Assembly (NCBI RefSeq): GCF_932276165.1 | Contig: NC_063983.1 | Span: 317,501-381,500, forward strand | From: Plutella xylostella | Lineage: Eukaryota > Arthropoda > Insecta > Lepidoptera > Plutellidae | Reading direction: 5' to 3' | DNA length: 64,000 nt | In this document: positions 46,206-58,430 of the stretch, one piece after another | Numbering within the stretch: the stretch's first letter is position 1 | Layout: every line of letters starts with the position of its first letter | Made by a program: the position numbers and the translations under genes | The notes under the pieces: model-generated | Database searches by the model: none | Seen by the model: the letters and a program-made list of their open reading frames with translations, nothing else | Told to the model about the DNA's origin: nothing

Positions 46206-49200
46206 TTTGCTTGGAGAAGTTTGTAAAAATGGAAGTTCATCAGAAAATTTTATATTTATATCATGAATAAAAACATTTGACTTTGACTTAGCAATCATTC
46301 TGTATTGTTAGATATTTACAAGTTTTCAGGATCGGTTCGAAATTGTATTATTTTATACCTACCTATGTAGCATACATAAATTACGTTAAGTACTTAAATA
46401 AAGAAAAAAATACGGAAAATTATTCACAGTCCACCTCTGTGAATCTGTGTTCCTTGAATATATTTATGCAGTAAAAATATTAGCCATTCCTAAAGGTCCA
46501 TACCAAACTCGTGTTTCTTTCACCTGTTCGCTAGTAGAGGGGCGATTTGTGCTTTTTACAAGCGGAACCGGAAACAACTCGAGTTCGCTCGCGTGTTTTG
46601 TTCGTGAGTTGGCGGTGCACAGAGAGTTTGTGTTACTAACATTTAAACTAATTCAATAAAAGGCTTTTTTGACAAAACGCAGGTATTATTTGTCGGTTCC
46701 TCGCCAATTCATTGTCGTTAACAAAATATGTATGAACATGGTTAACTTAAGCTGTAAAAAACTGAATAACAAAAGTACAGATTAACATTATGTCTTCGTG
46801 ACACAATAATTTGACTAATGATATAAAAAACCTCTTTATTTACTAAAATTTAATGAATTCAAAATGTATTTTGTACTCAGTATGCCCTCAACTCTACAGC
46901 TGTAGTTCTACACGAGTACAACTCGCCATCGCGCGGCGGAAACGCAGAACTAATGACAGTGTTAGCGAAGCGATCCCTTCCACCACCCACCCATCGCTTT
47001 CAGAGTCATTTAAATTAAATAAGTAGTCAATTTAATAAAATAAACATATATTTTATTTATGAAATATGGTTAGGCTTACATGTTAAATTGACAAATTAGA
47101 CAATTAAAAGGGAAGTCGATATTCCTATTAGCGGTAGCGTTTTGTACGGAGTAGTACGGACCATTTGCCACTATGCCACATATACAGGGTGTATGCACCT
47201 ACGAAAGACTCACCCTGTATAGGTAGGTAAGTACATACATACACAAGTCACCGATACTCCAAAAAAATGAGTGATTTTTGAGTTTTATGAATTTTAATTT
47301 TCATAAAATCACCCCTCATATTTTCATATTATTACATCTGTACCGTAATTTGCAGTAATTTGTCGTGTAGAACTCCCACACGCGTGTAATGTGACATACA
47401 TCTCTGTAAGTGCCGCGCTACGGCTGTTACGAGAGGGGTTTTTAATAAAAATGCAAATTGGATTTTATTGTTACATTTTTAAACAAAATTGTTAAAATTT
47501 TTGGCTATTTGTTATGATAAATGTTTGTCATGAAAAACATATAATAAGTGTTTATGTGGTCATATCAGCCACTGCACTCCATAAAGGTGTGTAAATAAGT
47601 ATACGTACTGCACACACCTGTAAATTGTAGAACTTATACAAAATGTTTTTTTTTAAGCGTTAATTTTATTTACCAATTAAAGATTTAGTGAGATTGAATT
47701 AAGTATAAAGAAATTATACCTATTTTTTATAAGGGTATTTTTCATTATACCTACTATTCTCTTGAAAGTTAAAATGGCAACGACGATATTGTTAAACCAA
47801 ATGCCAAGCAGATTGACTAAATGCGGACAAAAATTAAGTTTTCTAATATTATTTTTTGCCAGCATTCATCTCACTTATGCAAATGATACTAATCTGAGAA
47901 CATTAAAACTGGGAGCGCAGTTGAAACGTTGTAACGAGTTTAGGCGCGTGGCCACCCACCGCAGACATTTTCAAATGGATTCCGAATCGACAATTAAGTT
48001 AAACGCTGCCTGAATTGTTCTAGACCTTTATCATGCAGTCGCCGGCCCTTATTCAGGGAAATGATACGTTTTAATATTGTATTGTGAAACTTTAAAAACT
48101 GAATTCAATAGACACACTCTCTTGAAAAAAAAACATAAAATAAGTATGTTTCATAATAATCCAAGTCCCAGTTTCTAAACGACATGTAGTTAATCAAAGC
48201 GCTGCTGTATGTCACACTCATGTTTTGCCTAACTAGACGTTATAACAGAAATTCTTATTTATGAATATCTGATAACCTATGAGAATAACAATAAATTCAA
48301 CAAACTCTCTAGTAAATCAGTAAAACATGTAACTAAACACTTTTCTGTAAGGAATACACCAATTTAACTATACCCCTTTCTTATTCAATCGGCAGCTAAA
48401 ACCTCTGGGCAGCTTTAATACAGGGTTTAGGGATATCGCAAAAGGGTATTGTGGTGAGGCAGCATCGACTGAGCACCGACAATGGAATAGTTATGGAGTG
48501 ATTTTCCGTTCACCTGTTAAGTTTTCTTTACTACCGTTAGCTAGTATTCACCTTTTAAACTTGCTTAATATAAAGGTTTTTTTATATTAAGGCCCTGTTA
48601 TAATTCAATATGAAATATATAATGAAATGTTATAATTCAATATGAATATAATTCATTAAGTTATAATTCATATATGAAAACTAGCCAAATCAGACCTTAG
48701 ACTACAATACATAATTTTATGTTATAAGAAGATAATATATGATATGTTATACCTACTGTTTCTTATAAATAAATTTCAGGACTGACCATTGAACTTGGCA
48801 CCCATTTAGATCTCACTTCTTTTGTCGTTGAAGTCAACAACCAAGACATTTATCATGATATTGAACTTGGCTCTTATTTTACATTTATGTTTTTGATGGG
48901 ATGTATTTTATCTCACAGGTAGCCGCTATCCAGAAATATTTAGGTGAAGTTTACTTACTACCTTGAATAGTTTTGGCAATAAGCATTCACTTCAATCTGG
49001 GAATGTACGGTACCTGAAACAATAAAGACAATAGGGAATATGCGTAATTTTTTTTTAAACTTTTTTTGGATAGATTTACATCACTCTATTATAGTAAAAA
49101 AAAATTCAACGGCAAAATAAGTAATTTAAGGTATTTTAAAGAAAGTTAAAAAATTACAACCATCACGACCACTTTGAAATTCCCGTCAGGATGGCGGGCT

Positions 49201-49350
49201 GTCGTGACGTCATAATCGTTTAATTTCACGGCTCAGAATAATGAGTCCCGTCAGTTGGCATAGATTTTTTGCCTAATCAAGTAATCACAGAGTTCTTTTG
49301 TATTTTCAACAAACCAATGTTGTCATGGTAACAAACGAAAAAGGAAGTGT
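46206..49350. other. Unassigned intergenic DNA
   Basis: No convincing exon is found. A 42-bp mini-element, 'tacagggtgtatgcacctac' to 'actcaccctgtatag', lies at 47183-47224. A tandem 'ttataattcaatatga' repeat sits at 48597-48676. Confidence 0.4.
48597..48676 (+). repeat. Imperfect tandem repeat of 'ttataattcaatatga'
   Basis: Three units, increasingly decayed, lie within 80 bp. Confidence 0.65.
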
Positions 49351-49418
49351 ATAAAGTGTGATCAGTGGCTGTTTTGTAATGGTAATAAAGTGTGACCAGT
49401 GGCTGTTTTGTAATGGGA
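49351..49418 (+). repeat. 34-bp tandem duplication
   Basis: Two adjacent units of 'ataaagtgtgatcagtggct' plus 'gttttgtaatggta' (49351-49384 and 49385-49418) differ at two positions. A decayed third unit ending 'cttttgaaatggga' follows to about 49455. Confidence 0.85.
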
Positions 49419-49587
49419 GCTCGTAAATAGCTGCTAGTAGCTCTTTTGAAATGGGAGCGCGCAAACCAGAGGACCTTTGTACACAATATTACGCTATTAT
49501 GGCAATATGAATATAAAGTAATATTTGTATTGTATGTAAGTACTTACTGTAACTTTGTTTCTCAGTAAGAGAGACTAGGGTTAGTAA

Positions 49588-49690
49588 GTCATTCTATTCT
49601 ATTATCTGTGGGGGTGTAACTGTAAGAACCTGCACCTGGCTCTCTTGAATGGAACCATTGTGCATATCTCAAAGGTCTAAACCCCCTTAT
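49588..49690 (-). repeat. SINE1 3' fragment
   Basis: It has the family's 'cattctattctattatctgt' tail and then 'gtgggggtgtaactg' and 'cctgcacctggctctc', matching 1345-1450. Confidence 0.75.
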
Positions 49691-50715
49691 CTAAACTATC
49701 GAATAAGAGTATAAAAATATATTCCCTAATATTTGGGAACACGGCTCTCGACTTTTCAATAGTCTTTGCTGTCCTTTTCCGCAGCTGGCCACAGTTTACT
49801 CGTTCATACTGCGTAATAAATTTAATGTGTCCAGTTCTTCTGATTACGAAAATTCTTCCATAACTTAATTTAGAAAAAAATAACAACTTTTGAAATATAC
49901 TAACGACTGCCATTATAACCTAAAAGTAGAAAGAGCAACTTGTGTCATGTTCATGTTATAATACTTACAATACAAATTTAATTTTATTGTGTTGCAATAT
50001 GGATCATATTTGAGTGGCTCGTTGACTAGCGAATGGCTGTTTACGCCTCATTACAATAGAACAACTAGTGGCAGCCCATACACTACCAAAAAAATATATA
50101 AAAAATCCTAAACTTTGCAAACAAACAAGCATATCAAACAAGAAGTGGAGAGGTTATAGGAGGCTAGGATCTACTCGTATTGGAAGAATTTTTATGTGAT
50201 CCATCGTATCTGATCACAACGAGCATCACAAATACTCGGTGACATTAACATTTCTTTGTTTACACTTGACATTTATTTAACTATACGCAAACGCAAAGAA
50301 GTTATTATTCTGAGATTGATATATAAAGAATTATGACGTCACATCCGCCCTAAGAAAATGGGTGACGTTTCTCGGAAGTTAGAATTTACCGAAGTTTTTT
50401 TGTACTTTTCAACTTCATTTACTTGCTCAAAAATAAATTATAATCAAAAATAATGATGGAGTCGTAGTTAAGAAACAAGAAAGTTTATTATAAATAATAT
50501 TTGACCTTTATTTGAACCACTTGCATATTCCCTATTATTAATATAAATAATATGCATAATACTTTCATGACCATACATGACATAATCTTCAAAGTGGTAG
50601 TCAGAGGGGATTCACAAGTGAAACTCTTGCTTTTCGATCATGATCATTATTATATCCTTTATCCGTTACACTACCACGGTTCCTATGACTACGAGTATAT
50701 AATCCATTTGTCCGT
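49691..50715. other. Unassigned AT-rich DNA
   Basis: No gene or repeat is recognised. Confidence 0.4.
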
Positions 50716-50938
50716 ACTTGGCACAAAAGGTAAACAATATTTGTGTGTCTTTTTAATCAAAATATTATTAAACAAGTAAACTACAGCTACAGCTAAAATA
50801 AGTGGTTTAATTACGAAATTAATGATTTTTGGTTAAATTAAAGTTTTTCATTTTTTGTTATGTTCTATTTTAAAACCTAGTTTTTAAATAAATTTAAATA
50901 AAAAGACACACAAAGATTGTTTACCTTTTGTGCCAAGT
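50716..50938. mobile_element. 223-bp foldback element
   Basis: Arms of about 41 bp, 'acttggcacaaaaggtaaac' at the left and 'gtttaccttttgtgccaagt' at the right, pair with one or two mismatches around an AT-rich loop of about 140 bp. It has no coding capacity and the target duplication is not clear. Confidence 0.75.
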
Positions 50939-51310
50939 CAGTATGAATACAGTATATAATAATTATTAAATTTGGTATAAAACCATGAAACAATTACATT
51001 ATTAGCGTTTATTTCATTTTACGAGCAATTCTTAAATGCTTTTATTTCCCGAGCGCCACTCCATCTCGAGACATCCGATCCCAGGTTTACGGGACAATCA
51101 AAAACTTCAACTGTAAAATCATTTTATTACTCTCAAAATTATTCTTAGAAGTAGTCCATATTTTAGGTACTTTTGAGTGTCGTAAAATTGCCATAAACAT
51201 CGTACAAAGGTTCGTTTGTGGACCAGGGGCAGGGAAACTTAGGCAGTTAGAGGTGGATCAATAGCCTGTTGTGGGCACTAACAGCTATTCTTATTATGTA
51301 CTTACTTAAG

Positions 51311-51430
51311 AATTTACCACGTGAGCTGCGATTCGCTTTAAAGTTATCCCATGGAAATTCCGGGATATAAATGATCATAATGTTAATGTTAATCCAGGGT
51401 GTCACCTAGCTGCATACCTAGTTTTACGAG
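51311..51430 (+). repeat. Dispersed 'actagctgt' repeat (copy 4, partial)
   Basis: It includes 'cgattcgctttaaagttatc', 'catggaaattccgggatat' and 'taatccagggtgtcacc'. It lacks both ends. Confidence 0.6.
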
Positions 51431-53957
51431 AATGAGCAACCAATATAGAAAAAAATAGCAGCTTATGTATTTTTGCTTATAACGGGAACCTGCAGAAGTA
51501 AGCTGTGTAAAGTCATATTGTAGTACTTTGTATCTTTGTGACATGTAGTCGCAAAAAGTTTAATAATGTCTTCTACGAAAAAATTATCAGCCTATATAAA
51601 GCTTACGTTTCTCGCATACTAAGTGACGCCTCAAATGGAAACTATCATGAAACTTTTGACAGATAATTAATGTATGCAGATGATAGGAGAAAACGTAAAC
51701 TTTTTTCGTTATCATAAATAGCAAAACTCTTACTAGAGGGTCAGAATCAGGTCTGTGTGACTTCAGGTTTCTTAGGATTATACTTAACACAATTTTACAA
51801 GTATACCTACACGTCTTGTTAAACATAGCGTTTCAGCTTTAAAAAACATCAAGCCGGAGCCATTTTGAAAAGTAAGTATCTCCGTTCATTTGATTAAGTC
51901 CCGGATGTTGTTCAAATTAGTTAATTAGCTAAGACGGAGAAAAGTCTTGATATTTTAAATCTTCTCTCCCTGGAGTCTCAAAGCGGACTTGCCTTTGGGA
52001 AACATTGAGGGGCAGCGGAAACAACGAGGCTATGGAATTGTGGAGAAAGCGATTTTATTTTGTAGCCAATTCACCATTTTTGTTAACCAGTAAAAAGTGA
52101 ATTTCTTTAATAACTATTTAAGTATTTTTCCGTTGTTTATTTATGCTGCGCTGTGTATGGTGTATGTGAGTTCAATTAAGAATCTTCTCCTTTTTTCTAG
52201 TCGTAATAATACTCTAAATTAATAGAGTTGCTGATTGTGACGCTGCTGATTGTGTTATTGATTATTGATCTATTAAATATCCTTTCTCCAATCAAATTGG
52301 CGCTTAAGAACTTAAATTTTTGTTGACTGTATACGTGTTTGGTGTCGCTTCCGCTAACCTCCCGAGTCCGTAGCAGCAAGCTCAGTCTCTGCTCTCGCTA
52401 AGTGCATTGCGATGTCATTACACCTGCTCTGTGGGAGTCACCTGCTGATGAAGACGTCGGTAGCCAGAATGAGGCGCCGTCTTTTAACATTTTCTTTTAA
52501 GTTTCAAACGAAGTGGGTTTCTTCTGGTGCAGGTTGAGTTGGATAAGGATTAGAGGTAATAAAAACTACCCCCCAACTAACAAAGGGTTGGTTAGAACTT
52601 TGGGATTCAAAGATAAATATACGATTTTAAACTCATAATGAGTTAAAAAGACGAAATTACTGTATGTATTACATAGTCCTTTGGTGAACCTCTTGCTAAC
52701 TATAAGTTAAATAAAATATAGGCTATAATAATTTGGTAGCAGAAATATATCTAAAAGATAATCTGCACACCACATAACTTCACACTAACGCTAAAAAGCC
52801 AGTGCACAAAAAAGCAAAGGGCTCCCATTCATCCCGGATTGCGCACGAAAAGGGTTAAGCAGCATAAATCATACAAAAACCAGCTCACACCGGATAAGAG
52901 CAGTAATTCACGATTTTTAACCCCCCCGTGGCGAGGTGCAGTCGTGTCGGCACCATAGAGTATATAGGGAGCAAGTGCATGCAATTAGACAGAAAACATG
53001 GTGAAATAAAAAAATGCATTAAATAGGCATATTTTTTTAGCATAATTTATTAAGTACAATAAAAAAACTATGGAACATAAAATATTTTAAGTTGTGCGAT
53101 GTTGAAGTGTGTGTGTACTCTAATGAGTAGCTCTTGGATAGTTATTTTATATAATCGTTTAAAAAAACGAATCAATCGTTCAAAATTTATTTATTTATCC
53201 ATTTGTTCTCCTAGTCCGGGGGTAGACTGTGAACCCAGAATGCCTCAGAATTCCAGCCTACTCTTTGGCAATATAACCCTTCCGTCGGATCCTACATTAA
53301 TTTATGCCGAACGTCTAGCCCCCCAGTAATGGCTCGAGCCAGTAAATTCGCCGGCCGACTACGCCGGACAAATTGAAAGCCCTTACCTATTGTTCACAGT
53401 CAAAGTGTTAGGAGCTGAGAGTGTGTGAGTGTTGTGTTAACTAGTGTGACTGTGGCCCGCTTGTGTTGTGAGAAGGCCGGTTTTGGGTTCTAGATGTATG
53501 GACTGAACCACACTGAACTGAACTGCGATTATAATACCTACTTAACCCTGTATTCATAGGCGACGACCTAATCGAACGCGACCACCGCGGGTTCGTAAAC
53601 AAATACCTATATATTTCAATTGCGCGACTGCATCCACGACTTCGAAGGACACCATATTGTTGCTATGCAAAACTTATAATACAGGATAGTGATCGAAAAA
53701 ACCTTTAGTAACCACAAATAAGAATTTAGTCAAAGCCATACTTTGCATCTGCATGTGCAACAATGTACGTGTGATGTTTAATCTTAAAATTCCCGAACAA
53801 GCACACCGTCCCACTTTACATTGAACAAATACCGCGTCCTCCCTCTGCAATTGACACGAGAGGGGTTAGACTTTTTGTTTTTTTTTTTAACTGGACGCTA
53901 ATTTCAGATACATTTTGGATAAGTGTACTGGACCTAAGATTTTATTAATATAATATA
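51431..53957. other. Unassigned intergenic DNA
   Basis: No convincing exon is found. The stretch 53200-53480 is richer in GC and includes 'ctagtccgggggtagactgt' and a GTGT-rich segment at 53415-53475. Confidence 0.4.
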
Positions 53958-54085
53958 ACTGTTGCTACCGAGCTTCGCTTTAACTTAGGTATAATAGTTT
54001 CCCTGCAATTCCGCTATAAAAACTAGCCGATGTGTTAATCTTCAAAATTCGTTAAGTCGTTTTCTCGTGAATCCGTTACAAACTT
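53958..54085 (+). repeat. Dispersed 'actagctgt' repeat (copy 5, decayed)
   Basis: It includes 'gctaccgagcttcgctttaa', 'cctgcaattccgctataaa' and 'atccgttacaaactt'. Both ends are diverged. Confidence 0.55.
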
Positions 54086-54140
54086 TGCTCTTTATAATAG
54101 TACCTAGGTTAAGGATAGAAATTGGTATCATAGGTACTGG

Positions 54141-54300
54141 GGGGGTCACTTCCGAGATAGAGCCGTGGTTCTACTAAACTACGAAACTACGGAAAAACAA
54201 AGATTGCAGCGCTAAGCATGAACCTATAGTATTTTATTAAGCGTGCCGATTGCGTGTCAATTTTCGTTCGTTCGGTCGTCGATTCAGATAATTGACCCCC
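54141..54300 (-). mobile_element. MITE of the GGGGG-TIR family (copy 4)
   Basis: The ends are 'gggggtcacttccgagatag' and 'agataattgaccccc'. The core reads 'gcgtgccgattgcgtgtcaa' on the plus strand, which is the reverse complement of the core in copies 1-3. The first arm still carries 'gatagagccgtggttc' in forward orientation, so the interior is rearranged. Confidence 0.65.
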
Positions 54301-57300
54301 CTGGATATGGTCATCAATTGCATTTAGTATTACACAAGCTCAGCGCATGAGTCGACTGCACCAGGCTAGGGTAGCGTGTCCTCAAACCGGCACGATGATA
54401 GCGGCACGCCGTGCCGTCATTGCGAGGTTATCTGACGTTTACACTTGACTGAGGGTTAAATAATAAAAGTGATCTAATGTTAGATAGGGGACATTTTTTG
54501 TGGTTTAATAGCTGCAAATATTTATCTTTTGTGTATTATTAAGGTATCTTAGCAAAACAGTTATTTTAGTACTTTTGTTTTAACGTTATTCGGGTGTCTT
54601 CAATCATCAAGTCTGTCTTCCGGGTAATTCGTTCAGCCAAGTTTTTTTATAAGTAGGTACTTACACCTGCTGCTGCTTAGACCATAAAGCGTCACTTCAT
54701 TTCTTGAACGTTACGATCAGACAAAGATCGTTTCAACTTTTTTATACGTTTTACATTACGGGCAATATACGAAGAGGATGCAAAGAAAAAAAACCTACAT
54801 CCGCTTTTGGTTCTAATAACGTTTCCGTCAACGGAAATTTGTAAAATTGTGTTAAAAAATGCATATTAGGTCAAAAAGAGAATGCCACTATCGCTCGGCC
54901 GCGCGCCCGTTACTCAGAACAATGAATAACATCAAAAAGCCGAGTCCCATCCGACCCACCGTGCGTGAAGTGAATTAGCCGCGGGTTGCTCCCGACGCGA
55001 CCCCCGCCTCGACTCTCGTTGCTAAAACAGCGCCGTGGTCAGATAGCGTCGATGCAATCAATGCGTTTGTATGCGCCAGGCGCGTGGATTTGGTGGAATG
55101 GTCTGCTCTGATTAGGTTCTCCTGATTTTGATTAAGCTTCGTGATTAGGAATTTAATCGAAGGGTGGAATCAAAAGTTTTGTCGTATGGATATCATGTAA
55201 TTGTAACTGAAAGTTAGATAACTTTTAGCACTTGACATCATTTGAACTGGGGCATCCAACATGTGAAGAGATTTGGATACATGTTAAATATTTTTATTTA
55301 TATGTCTTTAAACTGCATAGATTTAATATAACACCACTGGGAAGTACCTAATAAGTATAAGCCAGACCGAGACATTATTAATTAGCCTCTATTGGGATAC
55401 ATTGAAACATCGTAAATTTTTTGCAATAGATATTATTTCTCTTATATCTCTAATCCACAAAATTAAATAACCGGCTTCCAAACAGCAGGACCGCTCGGGA
55501 GCGGCCCGCCTGCATAATGCATCGTCCGCAGCGCTGCATGCATTTGAACGCTTCATTTAGTCGCGATAGTTGTAGCGGAAACCTGCAGCGCTGCAGCGCC
55601 GAGCCAGGTGGCGGGCAGCGGGATCATTATCGATTTAGAATACAAATAAATGGCGACATAATTTTGTGTGATTATTGATTACTGAATGGGGAAAGAAACT
55701 CGGGCTTATTGTGTAACAATAAGGTTATTGTAGCAGGAAGTTTAAATACGTTTCATACATAATATACTATTACTATGGCAGAGCATAGTATACAAGATAA
55801 TCTATTCAACACGCAAACTTGCTTACAGAAAAACACAAAGCAAAACAACTCGATTCTGGAAACGCGAATGCGATTCCAAATACAATTAGCCTCTTTCAAA
55901 TTTGGAATATGCATTTCGGCTTTCCCCGTAAAGCCGTGAGCGGCCGGATGCAATAAATCAGCGGCATCATAGGCGGGAGTACTCGTAATAGTACGTCAAT
56001 GTCCGTCCTCTTCCATTGACTGTAATAAAATTTTCATTCGCAATGGTTTCCCAAAAATGCCGGCCCGTTTTTAGCCGCATCGCTCTTGACGAAGGCTTTC
56101 AGGTTGATCAACGGAAGGACTCTGTTAATAATGGATCGTGTGTGTGACTGTTGACTTGTGCCTGTCGTTGTTAGTTTACAACTTGGAGAAGAAGCAAATC
56201 AATAAAATAAAAAGTTACATAAAATGTTACATCCAATGGACTAATCACGCTCTCAATCAAAAGTGCCTTTGTATCTTTGTATCTAGTGGTAGGTTATATC
56301 TTAATATTACCTACCACTAGATTACTTCAAGCACATTAGTGTTTACATAGTGTAGACTTACAACATCAGGAACTTCCATATTTTCAATCCCTTCAAATAA
56401 CGAACATGGCAACAACACAAGCAATTTAATTGATTCGTTTTTATGATGAGTGTTGTTGTCAGGTGTGTATGACAATAATGGCACGTTTCACATTTAATTG
56501 TCGCGGAGGTGTGAAACGCGCGTGTTATGACGCCACAAATCACCGGGTAAAAGGTTGATAGCTGTCATAATGCCGGGTCGGCAAAATTGCTTGAATTTTT
56601 TGGTAAATTAAAAATGAAATTAAACATTTTGCCTCTTTGACAAACGTTCCGCGTACCTTTTGTATGCTGGGGCTCATATTGCCTAATAATTTAACATAAT
56701 TCTGTATCTGCCTATGGTGATTATACAATTTATACATGGTGTAGTCCATAGTCGATAAAAAATATATAGATAAATAAAGCGTGTATACACGCTAAAAGCT
56801 TGTCACTAAAATATCCATATAGACCATATTTATCTTTTTACCCTGTCGGTGAATAACACTAGAGCAGCTCTATATAAATATAGGTACTAGGGGTTGTCAG
56901 CGTAGTGAAAAGATTGGCTAGTTAGATTACCCAGTTATATAAGAAACATGTGATAGGTTACTAGAGTTGGGACCTTTTGAAGTAAGCCATTTAAGATAAG
57001 TAACAGAAAGAGCGTACAAAAAACAAAATATTAGCCTATGGCCTTTTCAACAATGAAAGACATCCAAACATTTAATCCTGTAAAGGAACAAATAAAACTC
57101 AATTTGAACTCTAAATGTATTTACATTTCAATTGCAGCAGTAACTAGTTTTCTAAACAAGGTAACAAACGACGGTGCTCCATAAACAATGGAAAATTCCC
57201 CATTGTGTCTTCATTACTCTTCTCAGAGGTAACGCTAGCGTAATTCTAAAGCCTAATTATAATTAATATAATTATGTAAATAATGAAACTACAGCACATG

Positions 57301-57421
57301 CTTTGTATGCATGCATAGTATTGTAAGGATTCATATATTTTGTTGTTGTTTTGTATTGTATTGAAATTAAATTAAATATAGTTTATCCGTCGTAGAATTT
57401 GACAATTTTACTTACTACTAC
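54301..57421. other. Unassigned DNA with GC-richer islands
   Basis: No exon is recognised. Islands at 54885-55090, 55485-55640 and 55915-56115 look single-copy. The second contains several copies of the self-complementary 'gcagcgctgc' word. A 14-bp hairpin lies at 56281-56322. Confidence 0.4.
56281..56322. repeat. 14-bp perfect hairpin
   Basis: 'atctagtggtaggt' and 'acctaccactagat' are exactly complementary, separated by 14 nt. Confidence 0.8.
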
Positions 57422-57424
57422 TTA

Positions 57425-58427
57425 GGGCGGATTCGTCCAAACATCACGTTACACGAGAATAACTATACCGGAATTAAAATTATACGCGAGTAAATATCTA
57501 GGATAAGTACATTTGCATTCTACCAAGTTATACCATGATTAAATTGAATGAACGAGGAACGAAACTGTAATGCAACTAAAATAAAAATAGCTGCGTTTCA
57601 AAGCATGCAATAGAAATGACATGCCAACTTAGTTTGAATGGATTATAAAAGTATGAAATTGTTTATGTTTTAATATTTTATTCGCTGTTGTTATTCTGAG
57701 ACTTTGCCTTTTAACGTACTTTTGTTTATGTTTTGACAGATGTGTTTATATGTCATTATGACGGTTTTCTAATCAGCTGATGTGCTGCCGCCATTACAAA
57801 ATTACTCTCGGATAAGCTCGTTACACGGTCAATTTTGGCGGTATAACATTTTATTCTTGGGATAAGCTCGCCCCTTAGGGCGGATTCGACCAACGTCGAG
57901 TAACTTTTTACTCACGAGTAAAGTACCAGTTACTCGCGAGTAAGCAGATTTTGCATTCTACCAAATCTGAAACCAAGATAACTAGCTTATCCCAAGAATA
58001 AAATGTTATACCGCCAAAATTGACCGTGTAACGAGCTTATCCGAGAGTAATTTTGTAATGGCGGCAGCACATCAGCTGATTAGAAAACCGTCATAATGAC
58101 ATATAAACACATCTGTCAAAACATAAACAAAAGTACGTTAAAAGGCAAAGTCTCAGAATAACAACAGCGAATAAAATATTAAAACATAAACAATTTCATA
58201 CTTTTATAATCCATTCAAACTAAGTTGGCATGTCATTTCTATTGCATGCTTTGAAACGCAGCTATTTTTATTTTAGTTGCATTACAGTTTCGTTCCTCGT
58301 TCATTCAATTTAATCATGGTATAACTTGGTAGAATGCAAATGTACTTATCCTAGATATTTACTCGCGTATAATTTTAATTCCGGTATAGTTATTCTCGTG
58401 TAACGTGATGTTTGGACGAATTCACCC
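57425..58427. mobile_element. 1003-bp giant foldback element (Harbinger-type ends)
   Basis: The left arm 57425-57868 and right arm 57984-58427 are both 444 bp. On reading they match almost base for base; the only differences I see are in the outermost bases, where 'gggcggattcg' faces 'cgaattcaccc'. The spacer is 115 bp and itself contains a second 'gggcggattcgaccaac' terminus at 57878. TTA triplets flank the whole element (57422-57424 and 58428-58430), with another before the inner terminus (57875-57877). TTA flanks and GGG..CCC ends fit PIF/Harbinger. There is no transposase. A transcript would form a very long double-stranded hairpin. Confidence 0.88.
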
Positions 58428-58430
58428 TTA

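Noticed and set aside
47774..48013. Small secreted protein with hydrophobic 'LSFLILFFASIHLTYA'
   Set aside because: The hydrophobic run begins about 20 residues in, there is no recognised family, and an 80-codon frame is expected by chance in this much DNA.
53099..53329. 76-codon frame and GTGT-rich stretch suggesting a first exon or promoter near 53200-53480
   Set aside because: There is no recognisable domain, splice pattern or core promoter motif; the GC-richer composition alone is not enough.
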